Shown here one piece after another: positions 43,382-52,555 of a stretch of 64,000 bases of DNA (positions within the stretch are counted from its first letter, which is position 1; every line of letters starts with the position of its first letter). Below the pieces are notes generated by a model. The model ran no database searches. It saw only the letters and a program-made list of their open reading frames with translations, and had not been told where the DNA came from. Source of the stretch: Streptomyces sp. AC555_RSS877 (GTDB lineage: Bacteria; Actinomycetota; Actinomycetes; Streptomycetales; Streptomycetaceae); contig NZ_JAGMUK010000079.1 of assembly GCF_019049245.1 (NCBI RefSeq), positions 143,479 through 207,478 of the forward strand, in the 5' to 3' direction. Both the position numbers and the translations under genes were made by a program.

Positions 43382-44119
43382 TCAGGACCGAAGCGGCCGC
43401 TCCCGCAACGCCGTCACCTCGGCGCGCAGCGCCCGCACCTCGTCGGTCAGCAACCGGATCGCCTCCGTCTGCCGCCGCTCCTCCACGTCGTCCTTCTCGA
43501 ACCGTGCGATGAACCACGCCGCGATGTTCGCGGTCACCACACCCAGCAGCGCGATCCCGGACAGCATCAGCCCCACGGCGATCACCCGGCCCAGCCCGGT
43601 GGTCGGCGCGTGATCCCCGTAGCCGACGGTCGTCATCGTCGTGAACGACCACCACACCGCGTCACCCAGTGTCCTGATGTTCCCGTCCGCGGACTCCCGT
43701 TCCACCGACAGCACGGCCAGCGACCCGAACATCAGCAGCCCGACCACCGCCCCCGCGACATAGGTCGTCAGCCGGATCTGCGAGGCCATCCGCGCCCGCC
43801 GCTGCACCAGCAGCAGGGTCGACACCAGCCGCAGCAGCCGCAGCGGCTGGAGCAGCGGCAGAACCACCGCACACAGGTCCAGCCAGTGCCTGCGGACGAA
43901 CCGCCGGCGATCCTCGGCGAGGAACAGCCGCACCAGGTAGTCGACGGCGAAGGCCCCCCAGACCACCCACTCGACGGCCGCGCACGCGTCGGTCAGCGAC
44001 CGGCTCGCCGGACTGACCACTATGGGCACGGCGTAGGCGAGGGCGAACAGCACCGCGAGCGCCAGGAGGGGTCGTTGGGTGCGCCGTTCCCACCGCACCT
44101 GTGCCGGTTGTTCCTTCAT
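43382..44119 (-). CDS. Voltage-gated-type potassium channel, six-helix
   Basis: 245 aa from ATG 44119 (MKEQPAQVRW); a start 13 codons upstream is possible but lies in the terminator hairpin. Segments: S1 LLALAVLFALAYAVPIVV, S2 VEWVVWGAFAVDYLVRLFLA, S3/S4 with WLDLCAVVLPLLQPLRLLRLVSTLLLVQRR carrying spaced arginines, S5, the pore helix WWSFTTMTTVGYGDHAP with the perfect TVGYGD selectivity filter, and S6. A C-terminal coiled coil (DDVEERRQTEAIRLLTDEVRALRAEVTALRE) probably holds the tetramer. Plasma-membrane K+ channel. Confidence 0.9.
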   Translation of the reverse strand: MKEQPAQVRWERRTQRPLLALAVLFALAYAVPIVVSPASRSLTDACAAVEWVVWGAFAVDYLVRLFLAEDRRRFVRRHWLDLCAVVLPLLQPLRLLRLVSTLLLVQRRARMASQIRLTTYVAGAVVGLLMFGSLAVLSVERESADGNIRTLGDAVWWSFTTMTTVGYGDHAPTTGLGRVIAVGLMLSGIALLGVVTANIAAWFIARFEKDDVEERRQTEAIRLLTDEVRALRAEVTALRERPLRS

Positions 44120-44141
44120 GAGCGCATCGTAAAGAAGCGGT

Positions 44142-44173
44142 AAGGGCGGTGGGGACACGGCCCCACCGCCCTT
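44142..44173 (-). terminator. Terminator of aceE
   Basis: Perfect 13-bp arms AAGGGCGGTGGGG (44142-44154) and CCCCACCGCCCTT (44161-44173), loop of 6, 23 bp beyond the aceE stop. Confidence 0.85.
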
Positions 44174-44195
44174 CGGTCATGCCCGCCGCGCAGCG

Positions 44196-46928
44196 TTACG
44201 CGTCGCCGCCCGCGGCCCCCGGGTCCGCCGCCGAGACGTCGAGGAGCTGGTACCGGTCGATCGCCTGCTTCAGCGCCGACCGGTCGACCTTGCCCTCCTT
44301 GGCCAGCTCGGTCAGCACGCCCACCACGATCGACTGGGCGTCGATGTGGAAGTGCCGGCGGGCCGCCCCGCGAGTGTCGGCGAAGCCGAAGCCGTCGGCG
44401 CCCAGCGACTGGTACGTCCCCGGCACCCACCGCGCGATCTGGTCCGGAACCGACCGCATCCAGTCGGACACGGCCACGAACGGCCCCTCCGCGCCGGACA
44501 GTTTCCGCGTCACGTACGGCACCCGCTGCTCCTCCTCGGGGTGCAGCAGGTTGTGCTCCTCGCACCGCACGGCCTCGCGCCGCAGCTCGTTCCAGGAGGT
44601 CGCCGACCAGACGTCGGCCTTCACGTTCCACTCCTCGGCGAGGATCCTCTGCGCCTCGACCGCCCAGGGCACGGCCACACCGGACGCCATGATCTGCGCC
44701 GGGATGGATCCCGCGGTGCCCGCCGCGAAGCGGTGGATGCCCTTGACGATGCCCTCGACGTCCACGTTCTCGGGCTCGGCCGGGTGCTGGATCGGCTCGT
44801 TGTAGACGGTGAGGTAGTAGAAGACGTCCTCACTGTCCGGGCCGTACATCCGGCGCAGACCGTCCTGCACGATGTGCGCGATCTCGAAGCCGTAGGCCGG
44901 GTCGTACGCCACACAGCCCGGGTTGGTCGAGGCGAGCAGCTGTGAGTGGCCGTCCGCGTGCTGGAGGCCCTCACCGGTCAGGGTCGTACGGCCGGCGGTC
45001 GCGCCCAGGACGAAACCGCGCGCCAGCTGGTCGGCCATCTGCCAGAACTGGTCGCCGGTGCGCTGGAAACCGAACATCGAGTAGAAGACGTACACCGGGA
45101 TGAGCGGCTCGCCGTGCGTGGCGTACGACGAACCCGCGGCGATCAGCGAGGCGGTGCAGCCCGCCTCGGAGATGCCGTCGTGCAGCATCTGCCCGGTCGG
45201 CGACTCCTTGTACGCGAGGAGCAGGTCCCGGTCCACGGCCTCGTACTGCTGGCCGAGCGGGTTGTAGATCTTCGCGCTCGGGAAGAACGAGTCCATGCCG
45301 AAGGTGCGGTACTCGTCCGGCGCGATCAGCACGAACCGCTTGCCGATCTCCTTGTCCCGCATGAGGTCCTTGAGGAGCCGGACGAAGGCCATGGTCGTCG
45401 CGATGGACTGCTGGCCCGAGCCCTTCTTCACGGTCGCGTACGTCTTGTCGTCCGGCAGTGCGAGCGGCTTCGAGCGCACGACGCGTGTCGGGACGTAACC
45501 GCCGAGCGAGTTGCGGCGGTCGTGCATGTACTGGATCTCCTCCGAGTCCCGGCCCGGGTGGAAGTAGGGCGGCAGGCCCGACTCCAGCTCCTTGTCGGAG
45601 ATCGGCAGGTGCAGCCGGTCGCGGAAGCCCTTGAGGTCGGCGACCGTCAGCTTCTTCATCTGGTGCGTGGCGTTGCGGCCCTCGAAGTTCGGGCCCAGCG
45701 TCCAGCCCTTGATCGTCTTGGCGAGGATCACCGTCGGCTGGCCCTTGTGCTCCACGGCCGCCTTGTACGCCGCGAAGATCTTCCGGTGGTCGTGACCGCC
45801 GCGGCCCAGGTGCAGGATCTGGTCGTCGGTCATGTTCTCGACCATCGCGCGCAGCCGGTGGTCGTCCCCGAAGAAGTGGTCGCGGATGTACGAGCCGGTC
45901 TCGGTGGCGTACGTCTGGAACTGCCCGTCCGGCGTGGTGTTCATCTTGTTGACCAGCACGCCGTCGCGGTCCTGCGCCAGCAGCGGGTCCCAGGTCCGGT
46001 CCCACACCAGCTTGATCACGTTCCAGCCGGCCCCGCGGAAGATCGACTCCAGCTCCTGGATGATCTTGCCGTTGCCGCGCACCGGGCCGTCGAGCCGCTG
46101 GAGGTTGCAGTTGACGACGAAGGTGAGGTTGTCCAGGCCCTCGCGGGCGGCGATGGACAGCTGGCCGAGCGACTCGGGCTCGTCCATCTCGCCGTCCCCG
46201 AGGAACGCCCAGACGTGCGACTTCGAGGTGTCCGCGATCTCACGCGCGTGCAGATAGCGGTTCATCCGGGCCTGGTAGATCGCGCCGATCGGGCCGAGGC
46301 CCATCGACACGGTCGGGAACTCCCAGAAGTCCGGCATCAGCCGCGGATGCGGGTAGCTGGACAGGCCGTGGGGCGCCTTCGACTTCTCCTGGCGGAACGC
46401 GTCCAGGTTCTGGTCGCTGAGGCGGTCCAGCAGGAACGCGCGGGCGTAGATGCCCGGCGAGGCGTGGCCCTGGAAGAAGACCTGGTCGCCGCCGTCGCCC
46501 TCGTCCTTGCCGCGGAAGAAGTGGTTGAAGCCGACGTCGTAGAGCGACGCCGAGGAGGCGAAGGTGGCGATGTGGCCGCCGACGCCGATGCCGGGCCGCT
46601 GGGCGCGCGAGACCATGACCGCGGCGTTCCACCGGGTCGCGTTCAGGATCCGGCGCTCGATCTCCTCGTTGCCCGGGAAGAAGGGCTCGGCCCTGGTGGG
46701 GATGGTGTTGACGTAGTCCGTGCTGCGCATCTCGGGCACGGCCACGCGCTTCTCACGGGCGCGCTCGATGAGCCGGAGCATCAGGTAGCGGGCCCGCTCC
46801 CGGCCGCGCTCGTCCACGGCGGCGTCGAGGGAGTCGAGCCACTCCTGGGTCTCCTCGGGGTCGAAGTCAGGAACCTGACTCGGAAGGCCGCCAATGATGA
46901 TCGGATTGCGATCGGATCCGGAAGCCAC
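44196..46928 (-). CDS. aceE: Pyruvate dehydrogenase E1, homodimeric type
   Basis: 910 aa from GTG 46928, with AAGGA five bases upstream. It decarboxylates pyruvate and acetylates the E2 lipoyl group, feeding acetyl-CoA. Thiamine-diphosphate motif GDGEMDEPESLGQLSIAAREGLDN...NCNLQRLDG is intact; the N-terminal FFPGNEEIERRI and WEFPTVSMGLGPIGAIYQARM are also typical. Length equals AceE from E. coli and mycobacteria. The E2 and E3 genes are not adjacent, as is usual in actinobacteria. Monocistronic; a 406-bp region precedes it. Streptomyces often have two or three aceE paralogues. Confidence 0.96.
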   Translation of the reverse strand: MASGSDRNPIIIGGLPSQVPDFDPEETQEWLDSLDAAVDERGRERARYLMLRLIERAREKRVAVPEMRSTDYVNTIPTRAEPFFPGNEEIERRILNATRWNAAVMVSRAQRPGIGVGGHIATFASSASLYDVGFNHFFRGKDEGDGGDQVFFQGHASPGIYARAFLLDRLSDQNLDAFRQEKSKAPHGLSSYPHPRLMPDFWEFPTVSMGLGPIGAIYQARMNRYLHAREIADTSKSHVWAFLGDGEMDEPESLGQLSIAAREGLDNLTFVVNCNLQRLDGPVRGNGKIIQELESIFRGAGWNVIKLVWDRTWDPLLAQDRDGVLVNKMNTTPDGQFQTYATETGSYIRDHFFGDDHRLRAMVENMTDDQILHLGRGGHDHRKIFAAYKAAVEHKGQPTVILAKTIKGWTLGPNFEGRNATHQMKKLTVADLKGFRDRLHLPISDKELESGLPPYFHPGRDSEEIQYMHDRRNSLGGYVPTRVVRSKPLALPDDKTYATVKKGSGQQSIATTMAFVRLLKDLMRDKEIGKRFVLIAPDEYRTFGMDSFFPSAKIYNPLGQQYEAVDRDLLLAYKESPTGQMLHDGISEAGCTASLIAAGSSYATHGEPLIPVYVFYSMFGFQRTGDQFWQMADQLARGFVLGATAGRTTLTGEGLQHADGHSQLLASTNPGCVAYDPAYGFEIAHIVQDGLRRMYGPDSEDVFYYLTVYNEPIQHPAEPENVDVEGIVKGIHRFAAGTAGSIPAQIMASGVAVPWAVEAQRILAEEWNVKADVWSATSWNELRREAVRCEEHNLLHPEEEQRVPYVTRKLSGAEGPFVAVSDWMRSVPDQIARWVPGTYQSLGADGFGFADTRGAARRHFHIDAQSIVVGVLTELAKEGKVDRSALKQAIDRYQLLDVSAADPGAAGGDA

Positions 46929-47334
46929 GCTGTTCCTTACCTGTCAGAGGGCTGCTTTGCGAGGGTTTTCTCGGGGTTTTCGTATGCCTGCACCGATCCC
47001 CATCGTGTACCTCGACGTCGCAAACGTCATCTCTACTGTGAGGTAATCAAGGCTTGGTCCGTACGGGCGCCCCCCGACGTGGTTCCCAAACGCACAAACG
47101 GGGCAGAAAGGTGTGGGCTGCGTCACTCGGCCTCGGGGCGGTGTGCCGTAGGTTGCGGCGACACGGCCGGTATCGTCACCGTTTCGGCGGTCTGAACGGC
47201 CGGGTACTTGCGCGATCCGCCCCGCCCGTGTGGACTACGGCCAATGCTTCGCGCACGCGCGTGGCTGAGACTCCCCCAAGCCCTTGAGGGGCTCGGGGGG
47301 ACCCCCATCCAAGAACATGATCAGGAGGCAACCC
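46929..47334. other. 406-bp divergent intergenic region between aceE and the DUF3052 gene
   Basis: No gene is supported. It contains a short dyad GACGTCGCAAACGTC (47014-47028) in the aceE leader or promoter zone, and a terminator-like hairpin CCCCCAAGCCC/GGGCTCGGGGG at 47273-47299 followed by GGGACCCCCATCC. The latter resembles the interior of the element at 21187 and is a frequent Streptomyces repeat motif. No convincing -35/-10 pair was found for either gene. Confidence 0.45.
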
Positions 47335-47772
47335 GTGAGCGCGACCGCGGACCACGCGGAGGAGCGGACGAACCCTGCCGTCAGGCTGGGGTTCCAGCCC
47401 GAGCAGGTGGTCCAGGAGATCGGCTACGACGACGACGTAGACCAGGAACTCCGCGAGGCCATTGAGGAAGTCATCGGCACAGACCTCGTGGACGAGGAAT
47501 ACGACGACGTCGCCGACGCCGTTGTGCTGTGGTTCCGCGACGAGGACGGCGACCTGACCGATGTGCTGGTGGATGCCATCACGTACATCGAAGAGGGCGG
47601 TTCGATCCTGCTGCTGACCCCGAAGACCGGCCGGGACGGCTACGTGGAGCCGAGCGACATCTCTGAAGCCGCGACCACGGCAGGGCTGTCCGCGTCCAAG
47701 AGCGTCAGCGTCGGCAAGGACTGGAGTGGCAGCCGGCTGGTGACGCCGAAGGCCGCCAAGTCCAAGAAGTAG
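47335..47772 (+). CDS. DUF3052 protein
   Basis: 145 aa from GTG 47335, five bases after CAGGAGG; the frame extends 17 codons upstream into a repeat. Very acidic (GYDDDVDQELREAIEEVIGTDLVDEEYDDVADAVVLWFRDEDGD), followed by a Rossmann-like beta-alpha-beta (VLVDAITYIEEGGSILLLTPKTGRDG) and a Lys-rich tail. DUF3052 is confined to actinobacteria and in many genomes lies between aceE and an AhpE-type peroxiredoxin, as here. Function unknown. Confidence 0.9.
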   Translation: MSATADHAEERTNPAVRLGFQPEQVVQEIGYDDDVDQELREAIEEVIGTDLVDEEYDDVADAVVLWFRDEDGDLTDVLVDAITYIEEGGSILLLTPKTGRDGYVEPSDISEAATTAGLSASKSVSVGKDWSGSRLVTPKAAKSKK

Positions 47773-47782
47773 CCCGCAGCGC

Positions 47783-47833
47783 CGGACGGGCTGGACAGCG
47801 CTCGGCAGTGACCGAGACCCCCCAGCCCGTCCG
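47783..47833 (+). terminator. Terminator after the DUF3052 gene
   Basis: 12-bp arms CGGACGGGCTGG (47783-47794) and CCAGCCCGTCCG (47822-47833), with a second inner stem CTCGG/CCGAG. Confidence 0.8.
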
Positions 47834-47900
47834 AAGGCCCTCGGTGATCGCTGAGTAGGCTGTTCTCACCCGAACAGCCCACGAAGGGACATCCGAGGCG

Positions 47901-48359
47901 ATGGCGATCCAGGTCGGCGACAAGGCCCCCGACTTCGAGCTCAGGGACAACCACGGTGCGACCGTGAAGCTGTCCGACTTCCGCGGCAGCAAGAACGTCG
48001 TACTGCTCTTCTACCCCTTCGCCTTCACCGGCGTGTGCACCGGTGAGCTGTGCGAGCTGCGCGACCATCTGCCGCAGTTCGCCGACCGCGACACCCAGTT
48101 GCTCGCCGTCTCGAACGACTCCATCCACACCCTGCGCGTCTTCGCCGAGCAGGAGGGCCTGGAGTACCCGCTGCTCAGCGACTTCTGGCCGCACGGCGAG
48201 GTCTCCCGCGCGTACGGCGTCTTCGCCGAGGACAAGGGCTGCGCGGTGCGCGGCACCTTCGTCATCGACAAGGAGGGCCTCGTGCGCTGGACCGTCGTCA
48301 ACGCCCTGCCGGACGCGCGAGACCTGAACGAGTACGTCAAGGCGCTCGACACCCTGTGA
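47901..48359 (+). CDS. Peroxiredoxin, AhpE/BCP type
   Basis: 152 aa thioredoxin-fold peroxidase. The peroxidatic Cys46 lies in FYPFAFTGVCTGELCELRD (P-x3-T-x2-C), with a second Cys at 51 and a third at about 114 (DKGCAVRGTFVID). It reduces hydrogen peroxide and organic peroxides in the cytoplasm. AhpE of M. tuberculosis is one-Cys with mycoredoxin as reductant; the extra cysteines here may allow an internal disulfide. It precedes the terD genes, which suits a stress locus. Confidence 0.92.
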   Translation: MAIQVGDKAPDFELRDNHGATVKLSDFRGSKNVVLLFYPFAFTGVCTGELCELRDHLPQFADRDTQLLAVSNDSIHTLRVFAEQEGLEYPLLSDFWPHGEVSRAYGVFAEDKGCAVRGTFVIDKEGLVRWTVVNALPDARDLNEYVKALDTL

Positions 48360-48472
48360 TTCTTCGGTTCCAAGCCATGCGTGGTGCGGGAACCCGTTAC
48401 TAGGATCGACTCGTTGATCCGACATCGAACGCACGGCGGGGCTCCCCGCCCCTGGACACCAATGGAGGACTC

Positions 48473-49048
48473 GTGGGAGTCAGCCTCAGCAAGGGCGGCA
48501 ACGTATCTCTGAGCAAGGAGGCTCCGGGCCTGACCGCGGTCATCATCGGTCTCGGGTGGGACATCCGCACCACCACCGGCACCGACTTCGACCTGGATGC
48601 CAGCGCACTGCTGCTGGACTCCTCCGGCAAGGTCTCCAGCGACGCCAACTTCATCTTCTTCAACAACCTCAAGAGCCCGGACGGCTCGGTCGAGCACACC
48701 GGTGACAACCTCACCGGTGAGGGCGAGGGCGACGACGAGCAGATCAAGGTCAACCTCGCCGGCGTCCCGGCCGACGTCGAAAAGATCACCTTCCCGGTGT
48801 CGATCTACGACGCCGAGAACCGCCAGCAGTCCTTCGGCCAGGTGCGCAACGCGTTCATCCGCGTGGTGAACCAGGCCGGCGGCGCCGAGATCGCGAGGTA
48901 CGACCTCTCGGAGGACGCCTCCACGGAGACCGCCATGGTCTTCGGCGAGCTCTACCGCCACGGCGCGGAGTGGAAGTTCCGCGCCATCGGCCAGGGCTAC
49001 GCCTCGGGCCTGCGCGGCATCGCGCAGGACTTCGGCGTCAACGTCTGA
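48473..49048 (+). CDS. terD: TerD-family calcium-binding stress protein
   Basis: 191 aa from GTG 48473 after GGAGGACTC. Single TerD beta-sandwich. Calcium-binding acidic segments are complete: GTDFDLDASALLLDSSGKVSSDANFIFFNN and VEHTGDNLTGEGEGDDEQIKV. C-terminal half ARYDLSEDASTETAMVFGELYRHGAEWKFRAIGQGYASGL is typical. Cytoplasmic. TerD proteins belong to the tellurite/phage/colicin-resistance Ter system; in Streptomyces they affect calcium response and development. It is paired with a close paralogue downstream. Confidence 0.95.
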   Translation: MGVSLSKGGNVSLSKEAPGLTAVIIGLGWDIRTTTGTDFDLDASALLLDSSGKVSSDANFIFFNNLKSPDGSVEHTGDNLTGEGEGDDEQIKVNLAGVPADVEKITFPVSIYDAENRQQSFGQVRNAFIRVVNQAGGAEIARYDLSEDASTETAMVFGELYRHGAEWKFRAIGQGYASGLRGIAQDFGVNV

Positions 49049-49144
49049 CCGGCCCTCGGGCCTCACCGTCCGGCGCCGCACGGTTTGCGTGCGGCGCCGG
49101 ACGTGCAGGACAAGCAGAGAAGACTCTCGGGGAGGGACAGGATC

Positions 49145-49720
49145 ATGGGCGTCACGCTCGCCAAGGGAGGCAATGTCTCCCTGTCCAAGGCCGCACCCAA
49201 CCTCACCCAGGTGATGGTCGGGCTCGGCTGGGACGCGCGCTCCACCACCGGCGCGCCCTTCGACCTCGACGCCAGTGCGCTGATGTGCAACAACGGGCGA
49301 GTACTGGGGGACGAGTGGTTCATCTTCTACAACCAGCTCAAGAGCCCGGAGGGCTCGGTCGAGCACACCGGTGACAACCTCACCGGTGAGGGCGAGGGCG
49401 ACGACGAGTCGCTGCTGATCGACCTCTCCAAGGTGCCCGCCAACGTCGACAAGATCGTCTTCCCGGTCTCGATCCACGACGCCGACAACCGCGGCCAGAC
49501 CTTCGGCCAGGTCAGCAACGCCTTCATCCGGGTGGTCAACCAGGCGGACGGCCAGGAACTCGCCCGCTACGACCTCTCCGAGGACGCCTCCACAGAGACC
49601 GCGATGATCTTCGGCGAGGTCTATCGCCATCAGGGCGAATGGAAGTTCAGGGCGGTGGGGCAGGGGTACGCGTCGGGACTGCGGGGCATCGCTCTAGACT
49701 TCGGAGTCAATGTTTCGTAA
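49145..49720 (+). CDS. terD: TerD-family calcium-binding stress protein (second copy)
   Basis: 191 aa from ATG 49145. The same architecture and all acidic calcium ligands (GAPFDLDASALMCNNGRVLGDEWFIFYNQ, VEHTGDNLTGEGEGDDESLLID). It shares with the upstream copy a DNA stretch of about 68 bp (48670-48737 versus 49340-49407) with one difference, far more alike than the rest, suggesting gene conversion. It reads on to the DUF475 gene 49 bp later, probably one operon. Confidence 0.95.
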   Translation: MGVTLAKGGNVSLSKAAPNLTQVMVGLGWDARSTTGAPFDLDASALMCNNGRVLGDEWFIFYNQLKSPEGSVEHTGDNLTGEGEGDDESLLIDLSKVPANVDKIVFPVSIHDADNRGQTFGQVSNAFIRVVNQADGQELARYDLSEDASTETAMIFGEVYRHQGEWKFRAVGQGYASGLRGIALDFGVNVS

Positions 49721-49769
49721 AGCCGAGTACGGCGCGATAGAAATCCGTACTTACAGGATTGGGTAGCCA

Positions 49770-50915
49770 GTGGTTCTGAAAACCTTCGGCTGGTCGTTCG
49801 CGGTCACCGCGCTCGGCCTCGTCGCGGCGGTCTTCTACGGGGGGTGGACCGCTTTCGGTGTTGTGGCGATCCTCTCCGTCCTCGAGATCTCGCTGTCCTT
49901 CGACAACGCAGTGGTCAACGCCGGAATCCTGAAGAAGATGAGTGCCTTCTGGCAGAAGATCTTCCTCACCATCGGCGTTCTCATCGCCGTCTTCGGCATG
50001 CGACTGGTCTTCCCCGTCGTCATCGTCGCCATCAGTGCCTCGATGGGCCCGATCGAGGCCGTCGACCTCGCCCTCACCGACAAGGACCGCTACGAACAGC
50101 TGGTGACCGACGCTCACCCGTCGATCGCCGCCTTCGGTGGCATGTTCCTGCTGATGATCTTCCTCGACTTCATCTTCGAGGACCGGGACATCAAGTGGCT
50201 CGGCTGGCTGGAGCGGCCGCTCGCCAAGCTCGGCAAGGTCGACATGCTCTCGGTCTGCATCGCCCTGGTCGTGCTGCTGATCTCCGCGCTGACCTTCGCG
50301 ACCAACGCCCACCAGCACGGCGGAACGCACGTCGACAAGGCGGAGACGGTCCTCCTCTCCGGCGTCGGTGGCCTCATCACCTACATGATCGTCGGCGGAC
50401 TCTCCGGCTTCTTCGAGGACAGGCTCGAAGAGCAGGAGGAGCGGGAGCACGAGGCGGAGGAAGCCGCCGAACGCCAGGGGAAGCCCCGCTCGGCGGTCGT
50501 CATGGTCGGCAAGGCCGCGTTCTTCATGTTCCTCTACCTCGAGGTCCTGGACGCGTCCTTCTCCTTCGACGGCGTGATCGGCGCCTTCGCCATCACCAAC
50601 GACATCGTCCTGATGGCCCTGGGCCTCGGCATCGGCGCCATGTACGTGCGGTCGCTGACGGTCTACCTGGTCCGCGAGGGCACCCTCGACGACTACGTCT
50701 ACCTCGAGCACGGCGCGCACTACGCGATCGGCGCCCTCGCCGCGATCCTCCTGATCACGATCCAGTACCAGATCAACGAGTTCATCACCGGCCTCGTCGG
50801 TGTCGTCCTGATCGGCTGGTCCTTCTGGTCCTCCGTGCGCCGCAACAAGGCCCTGGCAGCGGCAGAGGGAAAAGCGGGCTCGGACGACAAGACTGAGGTG
50901 TCGTCCGGGGTGTGA
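49770..50915 (+). CDS. DUF475/TerC-like integral membrane protein
   Basis: 381 aa from GTG 49770. About nine hydrophobic helices. Two symmetric acidic membrane motifs, EISLSFDNAVVNAGIL and DASFSFDGVIGAFAITNDI, match those of TerC/DUF475 proteins, which are predicted to bind or move metal ions (Mn or Ca) through the membrane. A charged cytoplasmic loop (EDRLEEQEEREHEAEEAAERQGKPR) splits the two halves. Partner of TerD in the Ter membrane-metal module. The stop is followed by hairpins. Confidence 0.92.
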   Translation: MVLKTFGWSFAVTALGLVAAVFYGGWTAFGVVAILSVLEISLSFDNAVVNAGILKKMSAFWQKIFLTIGVLIAVFGMRLVFPVVIVAISASMGPIEAVDLALTDKDRYEQLVTDAHPSIAAFGGMFLLMIFLDFIFEDRDIKWLGWLERPLAKLGKVDMLSVCIALVVLLISALTFATNAHQHGGTHVDKAETVLLSGVGGLITYMIVGGLSGFFEDRLEEQEEREHEAEEAAERQGKPRSAVVMVGKAAFFMFLYLEVLDASFSFDGVIGAFAITNDIVLMALGLGIGAMYVRSLTVYLVREGTLDDYVYLEHGAHYAIGALAAILLITIQYQINEFITGLVGVVLIGWSFWSSVRRNKALAAAEGKAGSDDKTEVSSGV

Positions 50916-50944
50916 CACCCCTCGGGGTGAGGAACGCTCTGTGC

Positions 50945-50981
50945 GGGGCGGCGACGAGGCGACTCCTCGGCGCCGCCCCGC
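50945..50981 (+). terminator. Hairpin after the DUF475 gene
   Basis: CGGGGCGGCG pairs with CGCCGCCCCG, and inner CGAGG with CCTCG; a loop of about six. It is followed by GTCTTTGACG. A small CACCCC/GGGGTG hairpin precedes it at the stop codon. It may separate the terD-DUF475 operon from the TerA-like gene. Confidence 0.6.
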
Positions 50982-51010
50982 CGGTCTTTGACGTGAAGGT
51001 GGGGGCGGGA

Positions 51011-51748
51011 ATGGGTTTCTTCGACGGGCTCCGGCGCGGGCGCGAGTCCGACTTCGACTCGGGCAACGCGGCGACCAACTCCATCGAGCTGACCAAACGG
51101 CACACCCAGGTCTCCCTCACCAAGCAGGGCGCCGCCACCGGGCACCTGCGCGTCAACCTGGCCTGGCGGATGCGGACGTCCGACTTCGGCGGCTCCCAGC
51201 GGGAGAGTCTGCTGCGGCACCCCTTCCAGGCGCTCAAGCCGCCGGAGGTCCTCGGACACAGCCAGAGCATGGTCAACGTCGACCTCGACCTGGGATGCCT
51301 GTACGAGCTCCAGGACGGCACCAAGGGCGTCGTGCAGCCGCTCGGGGGCTACCTCGGGGACGTCAACGGGCCGCCGTACGTGAAGCTCAGCGGGGACGAC
51401 CGGTTCGGGTCGGCGTCCGGGGAGACGATGTACGTCAACCTCGACCACCGGGACGCGATCAAGCGGTTGCTGGTGTTCGTGTACATCTACGACCAGACGC
51501 CGGCGTTCGACCGCACCCACGCGATCGTCACGCTGTATCCGAGCAACGGGCCGCGGATCGAGATAGGCCTCGACGAGCGGCATCCCCAGGCCCGGTCGTG
51601 TGCGGTCGTCATGATCGAGAACGTCAAGGGGGAACTGCTCGTCCGGCGTGAGGTGAAGTTCGTCTACGGGTTCCAGGCGGAGCTGGACCGGTTGTACGGC
51701 TGGGGACTGCAGTGGGGGCGGGGGTACAAGGCCAAGGCCGAACGCTGA
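51011..51748 (+). CDS. TerA-like tellurium-resistance protein
   Basis: 245 aa from ATG 51011; GTG 50993 and upstream codons are also in frame. It starts MGFFDGLRRGRESDFDSGNAATNSIELTKRHTQVSLTKQG, followed by a TerD-like/TerA beta-sandwich: MVNVDLDLGCLYELQDGTKGVVQPLGG, GDDRFGSASGETMYVNLDHRDAIKRLLVFVYIYD and VTLYPSNGPRIEIGLDE. The usual TerD calcium loop is altered (NVDLDLGCL; GDDRFGSAS). The end (FQAELDRLYGWGLQWGRGYKAK) is typical of TerA. Convergent with the tailed TerD gene. Confidence 0.85.
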   Translation: MGFFDGLRRGRESDFDSGNAATNSIELTKRHTQVSLTKQGAATGHLRVNLAWRMRTSDFGGSQRESLLRHPFQALKPPEVLGHSQSMVNVDLDLGCLYELQDGTKGVVQPLGGYLGDVNGPPYVKLSGDDRFGSASGETMYVNLDHRDAIKRLLVFVYIYDQTPAFDRTHAIVTLYPSNGPRIEIGLDERHPQARSCAVVMIENVKGELLVRREVKFVYGFQAELDRLYGWGLQWGRGYKAKAER

Positions 51749-51778
51749 CCGGCCCGCGCGCCTCCTGGGGCGCCGCCT

Positions 51779-52555
51779 CTAGCGTCCGATGAACTGCGGG
51801 CCCTGCGGCGGCAGTCTGAACTCCTGGGCCCCGACCGCCGCCGTCACCGGCTGCGGGTAGCCGTACGCCGGCTGGACCGTGGGGGCCGGCTGCTGCGGGT
51901 AGCCGTAGGCCGGCTGGGCCGGGACGACCGTGGGCTGCTCGGGGGGAAGGGGCTGGGAGGAGGTCTCCGGGGGTACCTGCGTCACGGGCTCGTCCGCGGT
52001 GTGCTGCTCCTCCGACTCGTCCACCGCGATGCCGAAGTCGGTGGCCAGGCCCTGGAGGCCGTTGGAGTAGCCCTCGCCCAGGGCGCGGAACTTCCAGCCC
52101 TCGCCGCGGCGGTACAGCTCGCCGCAGATCAGGGCGGTCTCCTCGCCCGTCTCCGGCTTGATGTCGAAGTGGGCCAGCGGCTCGCCCTCGGGGAGGGTGG
52201 CGTCGTACAGCAGGATGCGCAGGCCCTGTACGCGGTCGAAGGTGACGTCGTCCGCGGACGCGACCAGAAGAATCCGGCTGACATCGGACTCGACACCGGT
52301 CAGATCTGTCTGGATCGTGTCCGTGGGCCCCTCGGCGACACGCTTCTTGCCGAGCAGCCAGACCTTGCCCGAGGGATGACGGGGCTGGTTGTAGAAGACG
52401 AAGTCCTCGTCGGATCGCACACGACCGTCAGGGCCGAGGAGCAGCGCCGAGGCGTCGACGACCGGAACCCCCTGGCCGGGCGCCCAGCGCAGCACGGCGC
52501 GTACCGTTGTGGCTTCGAGCGGGACGTTCGACCCCTTCAGCATCGCGTGCGTCAT
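51779..52555 (-). CDS. TerD-domain protein with Pro/Gln/Tyr-rich tail
   Basis: 258 aa. TerD domain at 1-180 (MLKGSNVPLEATTVRAVLRWAPGQGVPVVDASALLLGPDGRVRSDEDFVFYNQ, then ETGEETALICGELYRRGEGWKFRALGEGYSNGL). It lacks the VEHTGDNLTGEGEGDDE calcium loop of the other two, so metal binding is probably reduced. Residues about 195-258 are low complexity, with the repeat QPAYGYPQ twice, and may be an interaction tail. It is divergent from the HpcH gene, head to head across the ter promoter region. Confidence 0.88.
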   Translation of the reverse strand: MTHAMLKGSNVPLEATTVRAVLRWAPGQGVPVVDASALLLGPDGRVRSDEDFVFYNQPRHPSGKVWLLGKKRVAEGPTDTIQTDLTGVESDVSRILLVASADDVTFDRVQGLRILLYDATLPEGEPLAHFDIKPETGEETALICGELYRRGEGWKFRALGEGYSNGLQGLATDFGIAVDESEEQHTADEPVTQVPPETSSQPLPPEQPTVVPAQPAYGYPQQPAPTVQPAYGYPQPVTAAVGAQEFRLPPQGPQFIGR

